DNA from: Bryobacterales bacterium
Lineage (GTDB): Bacteria > Acidobacteriota > Terriglobia > Bryobacterales > Bryobacteraceae
Assembly (NCBI GenBank): GCA_025350625.1
Contig: JANXXL010000186.1
Coordinates: forward strand, 1 to 35,767
DNA: 35,767 bases
Direction: 5' to 3'
Under the pieces are notes generated by a model that was given only the letters and a program-made list of their open reading frames with translations, was not told the DNA's origin and did not search any database. Position numbers and translations under genes: made by a program. Shown in pieces: positions 15,478-24,915 of this stretch (within the stretch, counting starts at the first letter, position 1; each line of letters starts with the position of its first letter).

Positions 15478-17346
15478 GTGAGCTTTACCGATTGGTTACT
15501 CTCCGATCTCCGGCTTCCGAAAGGCATTCACAGTAAACCTGAACCGGAGCATCCCTGGTGGCGCGTGATGTGCCTCACCGGGGTCGATTACTTTTCGACA
15601 CTTGGCTATCAACCGGGCATCGCTTTTCTGGCGGCGGGGCTGCTATCGCCCGTCGCAACTCTGGTTCTGGTTCTGGTCACGCTCTTCGGAGCGTTGCCGG
15701 TGTATAGCCGCGTCGCAGAAGCTAGCCCCAACGGACAAGGCAGCATCGGAATGCTGGAACGGCTTTTCCCGCAGTGGACCGGCAAGATCTTCGTCCTGAC
15801 TCTACTCGGCTTTGCCACCACGGATTTCGTGATCACGATGACGCTCTCGGCAGCCGATGCTGCGGCGCACTTGGTCCACAATCCCTTCATGCCGGATTCG
15901 CTGAAGCATCAGATGACTGTGACGCTGGTGCTGCTCGGAATCCTCGGCGCGATCTTTCTCAAAGGTTTCAGTGAAGCGATCGGCGTCGCCGTGCTGCTGG
16001 TGACCACTTATCTGGGTCTGAACCTGATAGTGGTGGCGGTAACGCTCCAAGACATACTACGGCACCCATATATCGTGCCCGAGTGGAAGAACGCTCTCTT
16101 CGCGCAGCATGGGAACCCGCTGGCAATGCTGGGCATTTGCCTGGTCCTGTTTCCTAAACTCGCTCTCGGGCTTTCCGGCTTTGAAACCGGGGTGGTGGTA
16201 ATGCCGCTGATTGAGCCGCCGAATTTAGCAGCACGGGTGCGGAACACGCGTAAATTGCTTTTCACCGCAGCGGTGATCATGAGCGTGTTTCTGATTGCAA
16301 CCAGCGTGGTTACTACTCTTTTGATTCCGCCCCATGAGTTTGCTGACGGGGGGGCGGCGAATGGCCGGGCTCTGGCCTACCTTGGTCACAAATATCTCGG
16401 AAACGGTTTTGGATCGCTTTACGACCTCAGCACCATTCTGATACTGGCTTTTGCGGGCGCCTCCGCCATGGCCGGATTGCTTAATCTGATTCCGCGTTAT
16501 CTGCCGCGGTTCGGCATGGCGCCGGAATGGGCGCGCGCCTCGCGGCCTTTGGTGCTGGTCTTTATCACGGTGGCAGTTTTAGTTACGATTCTGTTTCGTG
16601 CGAATGTGGATGCGCAGGGCGGCGCTTATGCTACGGGTGTGCTGGTCTTAATGACATCGGGGGCTTGCGCGGTCCTGATTTCAGTGTGGAAAAAGCCGGT
16701 GCGCTGGGCGTTTCTATTGATCGCACTGGTGTTCATTTACACCACGGTCCTGAATATTTACGAACGGCCCGAAGGGATCAAGATCGCATCGGTCTTTATC
16801 GGTGTCATGATCGCCACCTCCGTGCTTTCACGCACGCTGCGATCGACGGAACTACGCTGCCACCTCGTGCAATTGGATGCTGCGGCCCGCGCACTGCTCG
16901 CTGAAGACGAGGACCAGGTGATCCGATTGATCGCGCGGAGGCCCCGCGTCGAAACCGAAGAGGCGCTCGACGAGGTCGCCCGCGAGGTCCGCCAGTTGTA
17001 TGGTCTTCGGGATGACGAACGGCTCTACTTCCTCGAAATCGAACGCGGGGATGCTTCGGAGTTTGAAGAGACTCTGCGAGTCACGGGCGGAAAAATAGGC
17101 AAGTACGCTGTTCTGCGCGCTACCAGTTCGGTGGTCGCCAATTCCATAGCGGCGCTGATGATTTACCTGGAACAAACTACGGGAAAGCTGCCGCACGGCT
17201 ACTTCCAGTGGACGGAAGGCAACCCAATCGGCAACCTGCTGCGCTTCCTGATTCTCGGCGAAGGCGACGTCGCGCCGGTGGTGCATGAAGTCCTGCGGCG
17301 CGCCGTCGCGGACCCAAAACATCGTCCGGTGGTGCATGTTAGCTGA
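15478..17346 (+). CDS. APC-superfamily transporter with C-terminal soluble domain
   Basis: A 622-residue inner-membrane permease. After a cytoplasmic N-tail, the first APC helix region reads [20 protein letters not shown], the broken-helix substrate site of amino-acid/polyamine/cation permeases. About twelve hydrophobic segments run to residue 455, and the last 165 residues are a hydrophilic domain starting [14 protein letters not shown]. The overall plan resembles KimA-like potassium or amino-acid permeases; the substrate is not determinable. The GTG start is forced: an in-frame TGA lies at 15472-15474, no ribosome site precedes it, and a TATACT -10 ends five bases before it, suggesting a leaderless mRNA. 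It is divergent from the cytochrome operon. Confidence 0.85.
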   Translation: MSFTDWLLSDLRLPKGIHSKPEPEHPWWRVMCLTGVDYFSTLGYQPGIAFLAAGLLSPVATLVLVLVTLFGALPVYSRVAEASPNGQGSIGMLERLFPQWTGKIFVLTLLGFATTDFVITMTLSAADAAAHLVHNPFMPDSLKHQMTVTLVLLGILGAIFLKGFSEAIGVAVLLVTTYLGLNLIVVAVTLQDILRHPYIVPEWKNALFAQHGNPLAMLGICLVLFPKLALGLSGFETGVVVMPLIEPPNLAARVRNTRKLLFTAAVIMSVFLIATSVVTTLLIPPHEFADGGAANGRALAYLGHKYLGNGFGSLYDLSTILILAFAGASAMAGLLNLIPRYLPRFGMAPEWARASRPLVLVFITVAVLVTILFRANVDAQGGAYATGVLVLMTSGACAVLISVWKKPVRWAFLLIALVFIYTTVLNIYERPEGIKIASVFIGVMIATSVLSRTLRSTELRCHLVQLDAAARALLAEDEDQVIRLIARRPRVETEEALDEVAREVRQLYGLRDDERLYFLEIERGDASEFEETLRVTGGKIGKYAVLRATSSVVANSIAALMIYLEQTTGKLPHGYFQWTEGNPIGNLLRFLILGEGDVAPVVHEVLRRAVADPKHRPVVHVS

Positions 17347-17367
17347 CAGTGATAAGATCAGTGGCGC

Positions 17368-18123
17368 ATGAATCCGACTAAAGCTTGGTTCACGTTTTTC
17401 TTCGGAGCGGCAGCCGTCTGGGCCCTCCTCCTTTCTCCCGCCAGCTTGCGAGCCGCCGGATGCGGGCAAATTAAGCCCGACGCCACCGAGGCCGTGGCGG
17501 CGGCGCCCGGCAACCACAAAGTGATCCTGGAGAATGACACGGTACGCGTTCTTGAGGCCACAGTCCCTCTGCACTCCAGAGAGATTCCCCATACCCATTT
17601 CTGGCCCAGCGTTTTTATTGAGCAGACCTCCGGTCTAAATGAGCCTTGGAAGACGGTGAAAATCCGCTGGTCGGAAGGCGGCCCGGCCAAGGGATTTGCC
17701 AGCAGCGACCACGACCGGCACAACCTGCTCATCGAACTGAAGGATGTGGATTGCCAACCGGCGCCTGTCGTCGACCTGCCTGCTACTGACGCCGTCAATA
17801 TCCACGATCCGAATATTTCGGTGGTCCTCGAAAACGCGTACGTGCGAGTATTGAGCGTCCGTGTGCCGCCGGGCGAGAAGGAGCCGTGGCATACCCACAC
17901 CTGGCCGGCTGTCGTGGTCCATTTCCGGATGCCTGCTACGCTGAGCCTTTCACCGGATGGAAAAAAGACGCCGCAGCCGGAGCAGAAGGAAATGCGGGTT
18001 ACGTTCGACGCCAGCAGCCAGCCGCTCCATGCACTGGAGAATCTGGGCCCTGAGGTCGACCAGGCATACCGCATCGAGATTAAGCCCGTCACCAAAATCG
18101 CATTGGTCAGGGCCGCGCGTTAA
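17368..18123 (+). CDS. Secreted bicupin-like protein of unknown function
   Basis: A 251-residue protein with a signal peptide (FFFGAAAVWALLLSPASLRAAG). It carries two copies of a cupin-like unit: VILENDTVRVLEATVPL...IPHTHFWPSVFI near residues 52-90 and VVLENAYVRVLSVRVPP...PWHTHTWPAVVVHF near 151-190. Both contain an HTH(F/T)WP segment that could supply metal-ligand histidines. The second cupin histidine motif is not obvious in either half, so catalysis is uncertain and a binding role is possible. The gene starts 21 bases after the transporter stop, so co-transcription is likely. Confidence 0.75.
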   Translation: MNPTKAWFTFFFGAAAVWALLLSPASLRAAGCGQIKPDATEAVAAAPGNHKVILENDTVRVLEATVPLHSREIPHTHFWPSVFIEQTSGLNEPWKTVKIRWSEGGPAKGFASSDHDRHNLLIELKDVDCQPAPVVDLPATDAVNIHDPNISVVLENAYVRVLSVRVPPGEKEPWHTHTWPAVVVHFRMPATLSLSPDGKKTPQPEQKEMRVTFDASSQPLHALENLGPEVDQAYRIEIKPVTKIALVRAAR

Positions 18124-18227
18124 AGCGGGCTACCCTCCACCCCCTTGCGACGCTTCGCGATACGTGGAAAACTATGATGGCGGGTCGAAGCGCCTTAAAA
18201 CGAATGGCTTATAAGACGGAGGGCGGC

Positions 18228-19766
18228 ATGTACAACCGAGACAAACTATGCGGTTTGGCGGGGACGTTGCTGGCAGCGCTGATGGTGGCGGGCACTCCGG
18301 GTGCGGCCGCGGACATCGGATTGGTCGAGGCCGCTAAGAACCAAGACCAAAAGAAAGTCCATGCTCTGCTGAGCGGGCGCACTGACGTCAACGTCCGAGC
18401 GGATGATGGCTCGACGGCGCTTTTGTGGGCTGCGCATTGGAATGATCTCGAAACAGCGGAGCTGCTGCTCCACGCGGGCGCAGATGCGAACGCGGCGAAT
18501 GATTTTCGCATGACGCCCTTGGCTCAGGCCTGTATAAACGGGAATGCCGCATTCGTAGAGGCGCTCTTGAAATCCGGCGCCAATCCCAACACGCCGATCG
18601 GCACCGGCGAGACCCCCGTCATGACTTGCTCCAAAAGCGGTAACGCGGAGGCTATCCGGATGCTAATCGCCCGCGACGCAGCGGTAAATGCGAAGGAGCC
18701 GGCGCAGAACCAGACCGCGCTGATGTGGGCCGCGGCGGAACATCACCCGGCGATTGTGAAATCGCTGATCGAGGCGCACGCCGATCTGCAGGCTCATACC
18801 AAGCAAGGATTCACCGCGTTGCACTTTGCAGCCAGGGAAGGCGATCCGGAGAGCGCACGGCTGTTGATCGCCGCGGGGGTGGACGTGAACATCCGCACCC
18901 AGCCCGACGTGAGATCGAGAAACGCCATTGGAGCGGCGGTCAATCGAGGAGCGGGCAAGAAGAGCCTCACCTCCGATGGCTACACTCCGCTGCTGATCGC
19001 GACGATAAGGGGGCAGGTTCCACTTGCGCTGTTCCTGCTCGATCAGGGAGCTGACCCCAACGTCGGGGATGCCGGCTTGACGCCGCTGCATTGGGCTTCG
19101 GGCGAATGGGAAAACGGCACTGCAAACCCGGTGTACGGAATTGAAGATTCATCGGCCGGGATCACGGATCGTAAGGCCAAGCTGAAACTAGTGAAGGCTC
19201 TCCTGGAGCATCACGCGGACCCCAACGCACGCATGACCAGGGCACAACCGGCGTTCTCAGGCGGCTATACCGACGCGGTGGGCGCAACGCCTTTGTTGCT
19301 TGCCAGCGCGGTCGACGATGTCGAGATGATGCGGATACTAGTCGCGGCTGGAGCCGATCCGAAACTGCCTACGGGAACAAATGCAACCACCATCATGGCG
19401 GCGACGGGGCTCAACCATCTAGTAGGGGATAGTCCGGTCACCGAAGCGCAGGCCCTCGCAGCGGTCAAATTTCTGCTGGATGCGGGCGTCGACCCGAAAG
19501 GCGCGACCACTTTCGGCGAGAACGCTTTGTTCGGCCCGGCGTATCGCGGATGGAACACGCTGCTGGCGCAATTGATCGATCTGGGGGTGGATGTGAACGC
19601 AGTCAGCAAGGCGGGCGTGACCCCCTGGCTCGCGGCATCGGGACAAGGCGACCGGCTGGGCGGCGTTCTCTTTAACAAGGACGGTGCGGATCTGCTGCTT
19701 AAACACGGCGCAGACCCGAAGCTTGGACATCCCTGCCAGGCGCAGAATAAGTGTCGTGGTGAGTAG
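18228..19766 (+). CDS. Exported ankyrin-repeat protein
   Basis: A 512-residue protein with a signal peptide (LCGLAGTLLAALMVAGTPGAAA), then about ten ankyrin repeats beginning IGLVEAAKNQDQKKVHALL and continuing with TALLWAAHWNDLETAELLLHAGADAN, TPLAQACINGNAAFVEALL, TALHFAAREGDPESARLLI and TPLHWASGEWENG. The longer loops between the fifth and eighth repeats are unusual. Start ATG 18228 has GGAGGG six bases upstream; the open frame back to 18174 has no signal peptide. Four bases separate it from the DUF1592 cytochrome gene, so it leads that operon and may be a periplasmic scaffold for the next two products (inference). Confidence 0.9.
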   Translation: MYNRDKLCGLAGTLLAALMVAGTPGAAADIGLVEAAKNQDQKKVHALLSGRTDVNVRADDGSTALLWAAHWNDLETAELLLHAGADANAANDFRMTPLAQACINGNAAFVEALLKSGANPNTPIGTGETPVMTCSKSGNAEAIRMLIARDAAVNAKEPAQNQTALMWAAAEHHPAIVKSLIEAHADLQAHTKQGFTALHFAAREGDPESARLLIAAGVDVNIRTQPDVRSRNAIGAAVNRGAGKKSLTSDGYTPLLIATIRGQVPLALFLLDQGADPNVGDAGLTPLHWASGEWENGTANPVYGIEDSSAGITDRKAKLKLVKALLEHHADPNARMTRAQPAFSGGYTDAVGATPLLLASAVDDVEMMRILVAAGADPKLPTGTNATTIMAATGLNHLVGDSPVTEAQALAAVKFLLDAGVDPKGATTFGENALFGPAYRGWNTLLAQLIDLGVDVNAVSKAGVTPWLAASGQGDRLGGVLFNKDGADLLLKHGADPKLGHPCQAQNKCRGE

Positions 19767-19770
19767 GGGT

Positions 19771-22182
19771 ATGAAGATACAAAAAGTTCTCATGGCGTGG
19801 GTTTGCGTTTCCTGGATGGCTTTCGGGTTCCAGGCGCCTGCACCGGCCGCTACACCCGCACGCGCCCTCATCACGCAATACTGCGTCTCCTGCCACAACC
19901 AGAAGCTCAAGACTGCCAACATCATGCTCGACGCCGCGGACGCCGACCATGTGGCCAATTCGGCGGAGACGTGGGAGAAGGTCATCGTGAAGCTGCGAAG
20001 CCGCTCGATGCCGCCTCCGGGCATACGACGGCCTGACAATGCCACTTACGATGCGGTGGCGGAATGGCTGGAGTCGGAGCTGGACAAGTCGGCTGCGGTC
20101 CACGTGAATCCGGGCCGCTCGGCAGCGCTCCATCGGCTCAACCGCACAGAATATTCGAATGCGGTGCGCGACCTGATCGCGGTCGATGTCGATGCCCCGG
20201 CTCTTTTACCTCCCGACGAGCAGGCGTACGGCTTCGACACCAACGCGGATGCGCTCTCGATGCAGCCGGCGTTGCTCGATCGTTACGTATCCGCGGCGGC
20301 GAAAATTGCGCGGCTCGCCATGGGCGATCCGTCTATCCCGGCCGGATTCGAGCGCTACAGTACGGTGAAGGGCAATTCGAGCGAAACGACTTATCTGTCG
20401 CAGAAGGAGCGGCTGGGTGAAGATTTTCCACTCGGCTCCCGCGGTGGGATTGCCGCGCGGCATTATTTCCCGGTGGACGGGGAATATGTTTTCAAGGTGC
20501 GGCTGCAGAGGACTTACGGGGGCATTATCCGTGGCTTGAATGCAGCCAATCAAATCGAGGTGCGTGTTGACGGAACGCGCGTCGGCGAATTTACCATAGG
20601 TGGCGGTCCTGCGGTCGCGGCAGGCAAGGTTTCATCGGCCGAAACTCCGAAGCAGGGTCCGGTGCCGGACGCGGACGAGGCGTTGCAGGTGCGGGTGCCG
20701 GTGAAAGCAGGCCTGCGTCGCGTGGTTGCCACGATCCTCAAATCCGAGGCTGCCGAGCCGGAAGGCGCGGGTCCCGCTCAGCTACCCATCTGGAGCCGCG
20801 ATTCCGACGTCCCCACTGTTCCCGCCTCCATCTCTTCGCTCTTGATAGGCGGCCCGTATAAAGCCCAGGTGCCGCAAGATTCGCCCAGCAGACGGCTCCT
20901 CTTCGTATGCCAGCCCGCTTCAAGCGCAGAGGAGACGCCCTGCGCGACCAAGATTCTATCGCGCTTGGCGCAGCGTGCGTACCGCCGGCCGGCCTCGACA
21001 GATGACGTCGAAACGCTGCTCGCCTTCTATAAGCGCGCGCGCCCCGCCGGGAATTTCGATGAGGGGATTCGCGCCGCGCTCGAGCGCGTGCTGGTCAGCC
21101 CCGACTTTCTGTTCCGGATCGAGTCCGATCCCGCCAAGGCCGCTCCCGGTGACGTGTATCGCATATCCGACATCGAGCTGGCCTCGCGCTTATCGTTTTT
21201 CTTGTGGAGCAGCATCCCCGACGATCAGCTGTTGGGCCTGGCTATCGCTGGGAAATTACGCGAGCCGGGGGTTATCGACCAACAGGTCTCGCGTATGCTC
21301 GCCGACCCGCGCGCGCGTGCCTCGCTGGTTGAGAACTTTTTCGAAGAGTGGCTGCAGACTCGCAACGTGTGGTTGCTCAAGCCGGAAAGCACCAAGTTTC
21401 CGTGGTTTGACGACAACCTGCGGGTTGCGTTCGTGAAAGAAATCGAGCTGTTTCTCGACGCTCAGTTGAAAGAGAACCGCAGCGTCGTCGATCTGCTTAC
21501 ATCAAACGAAACCTTCCTGAACGAGCAGCTAGCGCGGCATTACGGAATTTCGGGCGTTTATGGAAGCCATTTCCGGAGGGTCACACTCACCGATGAGAAC
21601 CGCTTCGGATTGCTGGGCAAGGCGAGCGTGCTGGCTGTTACCTCGTATACCACGCGCACTTCGCCGACTATCCGGGGAAAATGGTTGCTTGAAAATATAC
21701 TGGCCGCGCCGATGCCGCCTCCGCCTCCTAACGTGCCTCCGCTTGAGGCTAGCAATAAGGATGGCAAGCCTTTGTCGGTGCGGGAAATGCTGGAGAAGCA
21801 CCGCCAAAATCCGGTCTGCGCGAGTTGCCATGCGCGGATGGACCCGCTGGGGTTCAGCCTGGAGAATTTCGATGCCATCGGGCAATGGCGCACCACCGAC
21901 GCCGGCACCACCATTAACGCATCCGGCGTGCTGCTCGACGGAACTCAGGTTGAAGGACCGGCGGCGCTGCAGCACGCCTTGGTGGCCCAGAAGAAACAGT
22001 TCGTCAAAGCGGTGACCGAAAAATTGTTGACGTACTCGGTCGGGCGGGGACTTGATTATTACGACGGTCCAGCCGTGCGCGGCGTTGTGCGCGGGGCTGC
22101 CGCCGATGACTACCGCTGGTCGTCACTGCTGTTAGGTATTGTGAAGAGCGCACCATTTCAGATGAGGAGAGCAGGTTCATGA
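19771..22182 (+). CDS. DUF1592-type multi-domain exported cytochrome (DUF1587/1595/1592/1588/1585)
   Basis: An 803-residue exported protein with, in order: a signal peptide (VLMAWVCVSWMAFGFQAP), a haem-binding CVSCH (38-42) in a planctomycete-type cytochrome module, DUF1587 (HRLNRTEYSNAVRDL near 120), a beta-rich carbohydrate-module-like segment (about 220-330), DUF1595 (LSRLAQRAYRRPASTDD near 395), DUF1592 (ASRLSFFLWSSIPDDQLL near 470), DUF1588 (NRFGLLGKASVLAVTSYTTR near 610) with a second CASCH (about 683), and DUF1585 (VTEKLLTYSVGRGLDYYD near 745). The start is ATG 19771; the frame is open to 19684 inside the ankyrin gene, but only 19771 gives a signal peptide. The role is unknown; it overlaps the DUF1552 gene by ATGA. 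Confidence 0.93.
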   Translation: MKIQKVLMAWVCVSWMAFGFQAPAPAATPARALITQYCVSCHNQKLKTANIMLDAADADHVANSAETWEKVIVKLRSRSMPPPGIRRPDNATYDAVAEWLESELDKSAAVHVNPGRSAALHRLNRTEYSNAVRDLIAVDVDAPALLPPDEQAYGFDTNADALSMQPALLDRYVSAAAKIARLAMGDPSIPAGFERYSTVKGNSSETTYLSQKERLGEDFPLGSRGGIAARHYFPVDGEYVFKVRLQRTYGGIIRGLNAANQIEVRVDGTRVGEFTIGGGPAVAAGKVSSAETPKQGPVPDADEALQVRVPVKAGLRRVVATILKSEAAEPEGAGPAQLPIWSRDSDVPTVPASISSLLIGGPYKAQVPQDSPSRRLLFVCQPASSAEETPCATKILSRLAQRAYRRPASTDDVETLLAFYKRARPAGNFDEGIRAALERVLVSPDFLFRIESDPAKAAPGDVYRISDIELASRLSFFLWSSIPDDQLLGLAIAGKLREPGVIDQQVSRMLADPRARASLVENFFEEWLQTRNVWLLKPESTKFPWFDDNLRVAFVKEIELFLDAQLKENRSVVDLLTSNETFLNEQLARHYGISGVYGSHFRRVTLTDENRFGLLGKASVLAVTSYTTRTSPTIRGKWLLENILAAPMPPPPPNVPPLEASNKDGKPLSVREMLEKHRQNPVCASCHARMDPLGFSLENFDAIGQWRTTDAGTTINASGVLLDGTQVEGPAALQHALVAQKKQFVKAVTEKLLTYSVGRGLDYYDGPAVRGVVRGAAADDYRWSSLLLGIVKSAPFQMRRAGS

Positions 22183-23537
22183 TAATCACGAAGAAAGCTT
22201 TTTCGCGTCGCACCGTGCTTCGAGGGATGGGGGCGACAGTCGCGTTGCCGCTGCTCGACGCGATGATCCCGGCCCTGACGTCTGCGGCCGACACGCCAGC
22301 CAAGCCCATACGCCGCCTGGGTGTGGTCTATCACCCCAACGGCGTCATCTACGATCAGTGGCTCCCCACGGGTGTCGGGGCCGACTTCAAGCTTTCGCCC
22401 ACGCTGGCTGGACTGCAGCCGTTCCGCGACAGATTGACCGTTGTCACCGGCCTTTTCAGCGATCAATCGGAGGCTTTGGGCGATGGCGGCGGCGATCATT
22501 CCCGCGCCTCCGGGTCGTACCTGACAGGCGTCCATGTGAAGAAATCGGACAGCGCCGTTGAGAACGGCATCTCGATGGACCAGATTGCCGCCAAGGCGTT
22601 CGAGCGCGAGACTCAACTCTCGTCGCTGCAGATGACGGTCGACGACAACAGCCTGGTGGGATCCTGCGACCTCGGCTACAGTTGCGCGTACAGCAGCACG
22701 CTCTCCTGGCTGACCCCGACGCTGCCGCTGATGGCCGAAAACAATCCGCGCGTGATCTTTGAGCGCCTGTTCGGTTCGAGCGATAGCACCGATCCGCGGG
22801 TGCGTGCGTCGCGCCTCAAGCAGGATCAGAGCCTGCTCGATTCGGTCACTGGCCGTGTGAAGCAGCTCCAGCAGAAGCTCGGCCCATCCGACAACCGGAA
22901 AGTGGACGACTACCTGACCTCGCTTCGCGACGTGGAACGGCGGATTCAAAAAGCGGAGGAGCAGAGTTCCAAAGAGGTGCCTGACGTGACCCGGCCCGCG
23001 GGAATTCCGGATGCGTTCGAGCAGCACGTCCGGCTGCTTTATGACCTCCAGCTCCTGGCCTTTCAATCGGACCTCACGCGAGTGATCACTTTCATGTATG
23101 GCCGCGAGCAGACGGCTCGGCCCTATCCGCAGATTGGGATACCGGAACCGCATCACTCGGTGACGCACCACCGCAACGAACCGGCGCAGATGGAAAAGTG
23201 CGCCCGCATTCAGCGGTATCACCTGGAGTTGTTCGCCGAATATCTGGAAAAGCTGCGCAAGACGCCGGATGGCGAAGGGTCGCTGCTCGATCACGTAATC
23301 ATTCTCTATGGCGCGGGCCTCAGCAACAGCGACCGCCATACGCACGGCCCGCTGGCAACTCTTCTTCTGGGCGGAGGCGCCGGGGCAATCAAGGGCGGAC
23401 GTCACATCGTTTACCCGGAACACACGCCGCTGACGAACCTCCAGTTGACGCTGCTCAACAAGCTGGGCGTTCCGGCGGAGAAACTGGGCGATAGCAAGGG
23501 ACAATTTAAGGAGCTCTCCGAATTGTCCACCGCATGA
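22179..23537 (+). CDS. Tat-exported DUF1552 protein
   Basis: A 452-residue DUF1552 protein. The N-terminus FSRRTVLRGMGATVALPLLDAM has the twin-arginine motif and hydrophobic core of a Tat signal, implying export in folded form, perhaps with a cofactor or metal. The family hallmarks RRLGVVYHPNGV, DGGGDHSRASGSYLTGV, SLQMTVDDNSLVGSCDLGYS, HHSVTHHR and YGAGLSNSDRHTHGPL are present; the His/Asp-rich blocks resemble those of DUF1501/sulfatase-type alkaline-phosphatase folds, so a hydrolase is conceivable. It starts within the stop of the DUF1592 gene (ATGA 22179-22182), the standard arrangement for this pair. No biochemical function is established. Confidence 0.93.
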   Translation: MIITKKAFSRRTVLRGMGATVALPLLDAMIPALTSAADTPAKPIRRLGVVYHPNGVIYDQWLPTGVGADFKLSPTLAGLQPFRDRLTVVTGLFSDQSEALGDGGGDHSRASGSYLTGVHVKKSDSAVENGISMDQIAAKAFERETQLSSLQMTVDDNSLVGSCDLGYSCAYSSTLSWLTPTLPLMAENNPRVIFERLFGSSDSTDPRVRASRLKQDQSLLDSVTGRVKQLQQKLGPSDNRKVDDYLTSLRDVERRIQKAEEQSSKEVPDVTRPAGIPDAFEQHVRLLYDLQLLAFQSDLTRVITFMYGREQTARPYPQIGIPEPHHSVTHHRNEPAQMEKCARIQRYHLELFAEYLEKLRKTPDGEGSLLDHVIILYGAGLSNSDRHTHGPLATLLLGGGAGAIKGGRHIVYPEHTPLTNLQLTLLNKLGVPAEKLGDSKGQFKELSELSTA

Positions 23538-23662
23538 GCGTTTGCACTTACTACGCCAACACTCTGAAACAATTGCGCTCCCGTTCGATCTAACTATTTC
23601 ACTTTGACCGTGCTATTCCGGTCAACTCGGTGGCTTCCGCTTAGGATGACGAGGACTCAGCC

Positions 23663-24883
23663 GTGCGAAATTTGAAATGGATACCCGTAATACCACTCGC
23701 ATTTTTGGCCTGCCAATGTGGACGTACCTCCACTACGTCGGGCGGCGCAGGCACTGGCACGGGCGCCGCAAACCAGGTGACCACCGTGTTTGTCATTGCA
23801 ATGGAGAATCACAACTGGACGCAGCCCTCCAATCAGTTTACCGGCGGGACGCAACAGATTTTTCAAAACTCAAACGCTCCTTTCATTAACAGCCTGGTGA
23901 ACGGCACCGCAATGGCGACTATCGGAGGCGCCTCAGTTAACATCAGCCAGCAGGTTGCCTATGCGACGGCGTACCACAATATTCTCGCGACGCAGGCTGG
24001 AAACACTCCCGGCCTTCATCCTTCCGAACCTAACTATATTTGGGCGGAGGCCGGCCTTTACCTGGGTTTATTCAGCGATAACGATCCGTATAACGGCGGC
24101 GCCAACCAGACTTCACCCCTGCATCTAAGCAATCTTCTCACTGGCGCCGGGAAATCCTGGAGGTCGTATCAAGAAGACATCGATCTTGCTCCGAACGGCA
24201 GCGGACAACTCACCAACCTGCCTCTGCCACGTACCGCCTGGACCGTTCCACTGACCAGTTTTTCCGGAACATTTGCCCCTGGATTTTCCAATGCCTACAA
24301 CGGCTCAAATCAATACGCTTACGCCGCTAAACATAATCCGATGGTGTTCTTCACCGATACCAATGGTGGCAATAATCCGACCTCGTCGAATCCACTCTCT
24401 TTACAATATGCGCCGCTACAGCAATTGATGACCGACCTATCTAATGGCACGGCAGCCAGCTACAACTGGATTACGCCGGATCTCTACAATGACATGCATA
24501 CGGCGCTCAGCGGGGGGTATAAGGGTCTCAGCGGCGACGAGGCGCGAATTAAGCAGGGTGATGATTTCTTGAAGCAGATCGTTCCGGTCATTATGGCATC
24601 GGCTGCCTACAAAAACCGCGGCGCGATCATTTTATGGTGGGACGAAACCGAAAGCGCCGCGGGAGAGTTGCCTGACGATTTTAAACACACGCTAGGGGAG
24701 ATTGTCATCTCGCCGTTAGCGCATCCTAACGTCAATGGCTTGCCGTATGCGAGCCCGGTTAACTTTACCCACTCGTCCGACTTGCGAACCATGCAGGAAA
24801 TCTTCGGTTTAGGGCCGCTTCTGGGGGATTTAGTAAACGCGAACGATCTCTCGGATCTCTTCGTATCCGGCGCCATCCCTTAA
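23663..24883 (+). CDS. Exported phosphoesterase-family protein (acid phosphatase/phospholipase C type)
   Basis: A 406-residue member of the PF04185 phosphoesterase family. The start is GTG 23663 with GAGGA at 23651-23655. The N-terminus WIPVIPLAFLACQCG is a signal with a possible lipobox Cys, followed by a Gly/Thr-rich linker. Catalytic-core blocks are VFVIAMENHNW (metal-binding Glu/Asn), NAPFINSLVNGTAM, SWRSYQEDID, SYNWITPDLYNDMHTAL and AIILWWDETE, matching the metal-dependent alkaline-phosphatase-like fold. The substrate could be phosphomonoesters or phospholipids. It is separated from the DUF1552 gene by 125 bases and is probably independent. Confidence 0.87.
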   Translation: MRNLKWIPVIPLAFLACQCGRTSTTSGGAGTGTGAANQVTTVFVIAMENHNWTQPSNQFTGGTQQIFQNSNAPFINSLVNGTAMATIGGASVNISQQVAYATAYHNILATQAGNTPGLHPSEPNYIWAEAGLYLGLFSDNDPYNGGANQTSPLHLSNLLTGAGKSWRSYQEDIDLAPNGSGQLTNLPLPRTAWTVPLTSFSGTFAPGFSNAYNGSNQYAYAAKHNPMVFFTDTNGGNNPTSSNPLSLQYAPLQQLMTDLSNGTAASYNWITPDLYNDMHTALSGGYKGLSGDEARIKQGDDFLKQIVPVIMASAAYKNRGAIILWWDETESAAGELPDDFKHTLGEIVISPLAHPNVNGLPYASPVNFTHSSDLRTMQEIFGLGPLLGDLVNANDLSDLFVSGAIP

Positions 24884-24915
24884 GACCTGTCTCGCAGCAG
24901 GACTGCTCAGGGTCT
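24883..24915. terminator. Imperfect hairpin between convergent genes
   Basis: AGACC (24883-24887) pairs with GGTCT (24911-24915), and inside it GCAG (24894-24897) pairs with CTGC (24903-24906). It fills the gap between the phosphoesterase and the convergent unknown gene, so it could end both transcripts. No T-run follows. Confidence 0.35.

Noticed and set aside
22158..23504. 448-residue minus-strand open frame opposite the DUF1552 gene
   Set aside because: Antisense shadow caused by GC-rich codon use; no domain, ribosome site or signal peptide, while the plus-strand product is a clear family member.
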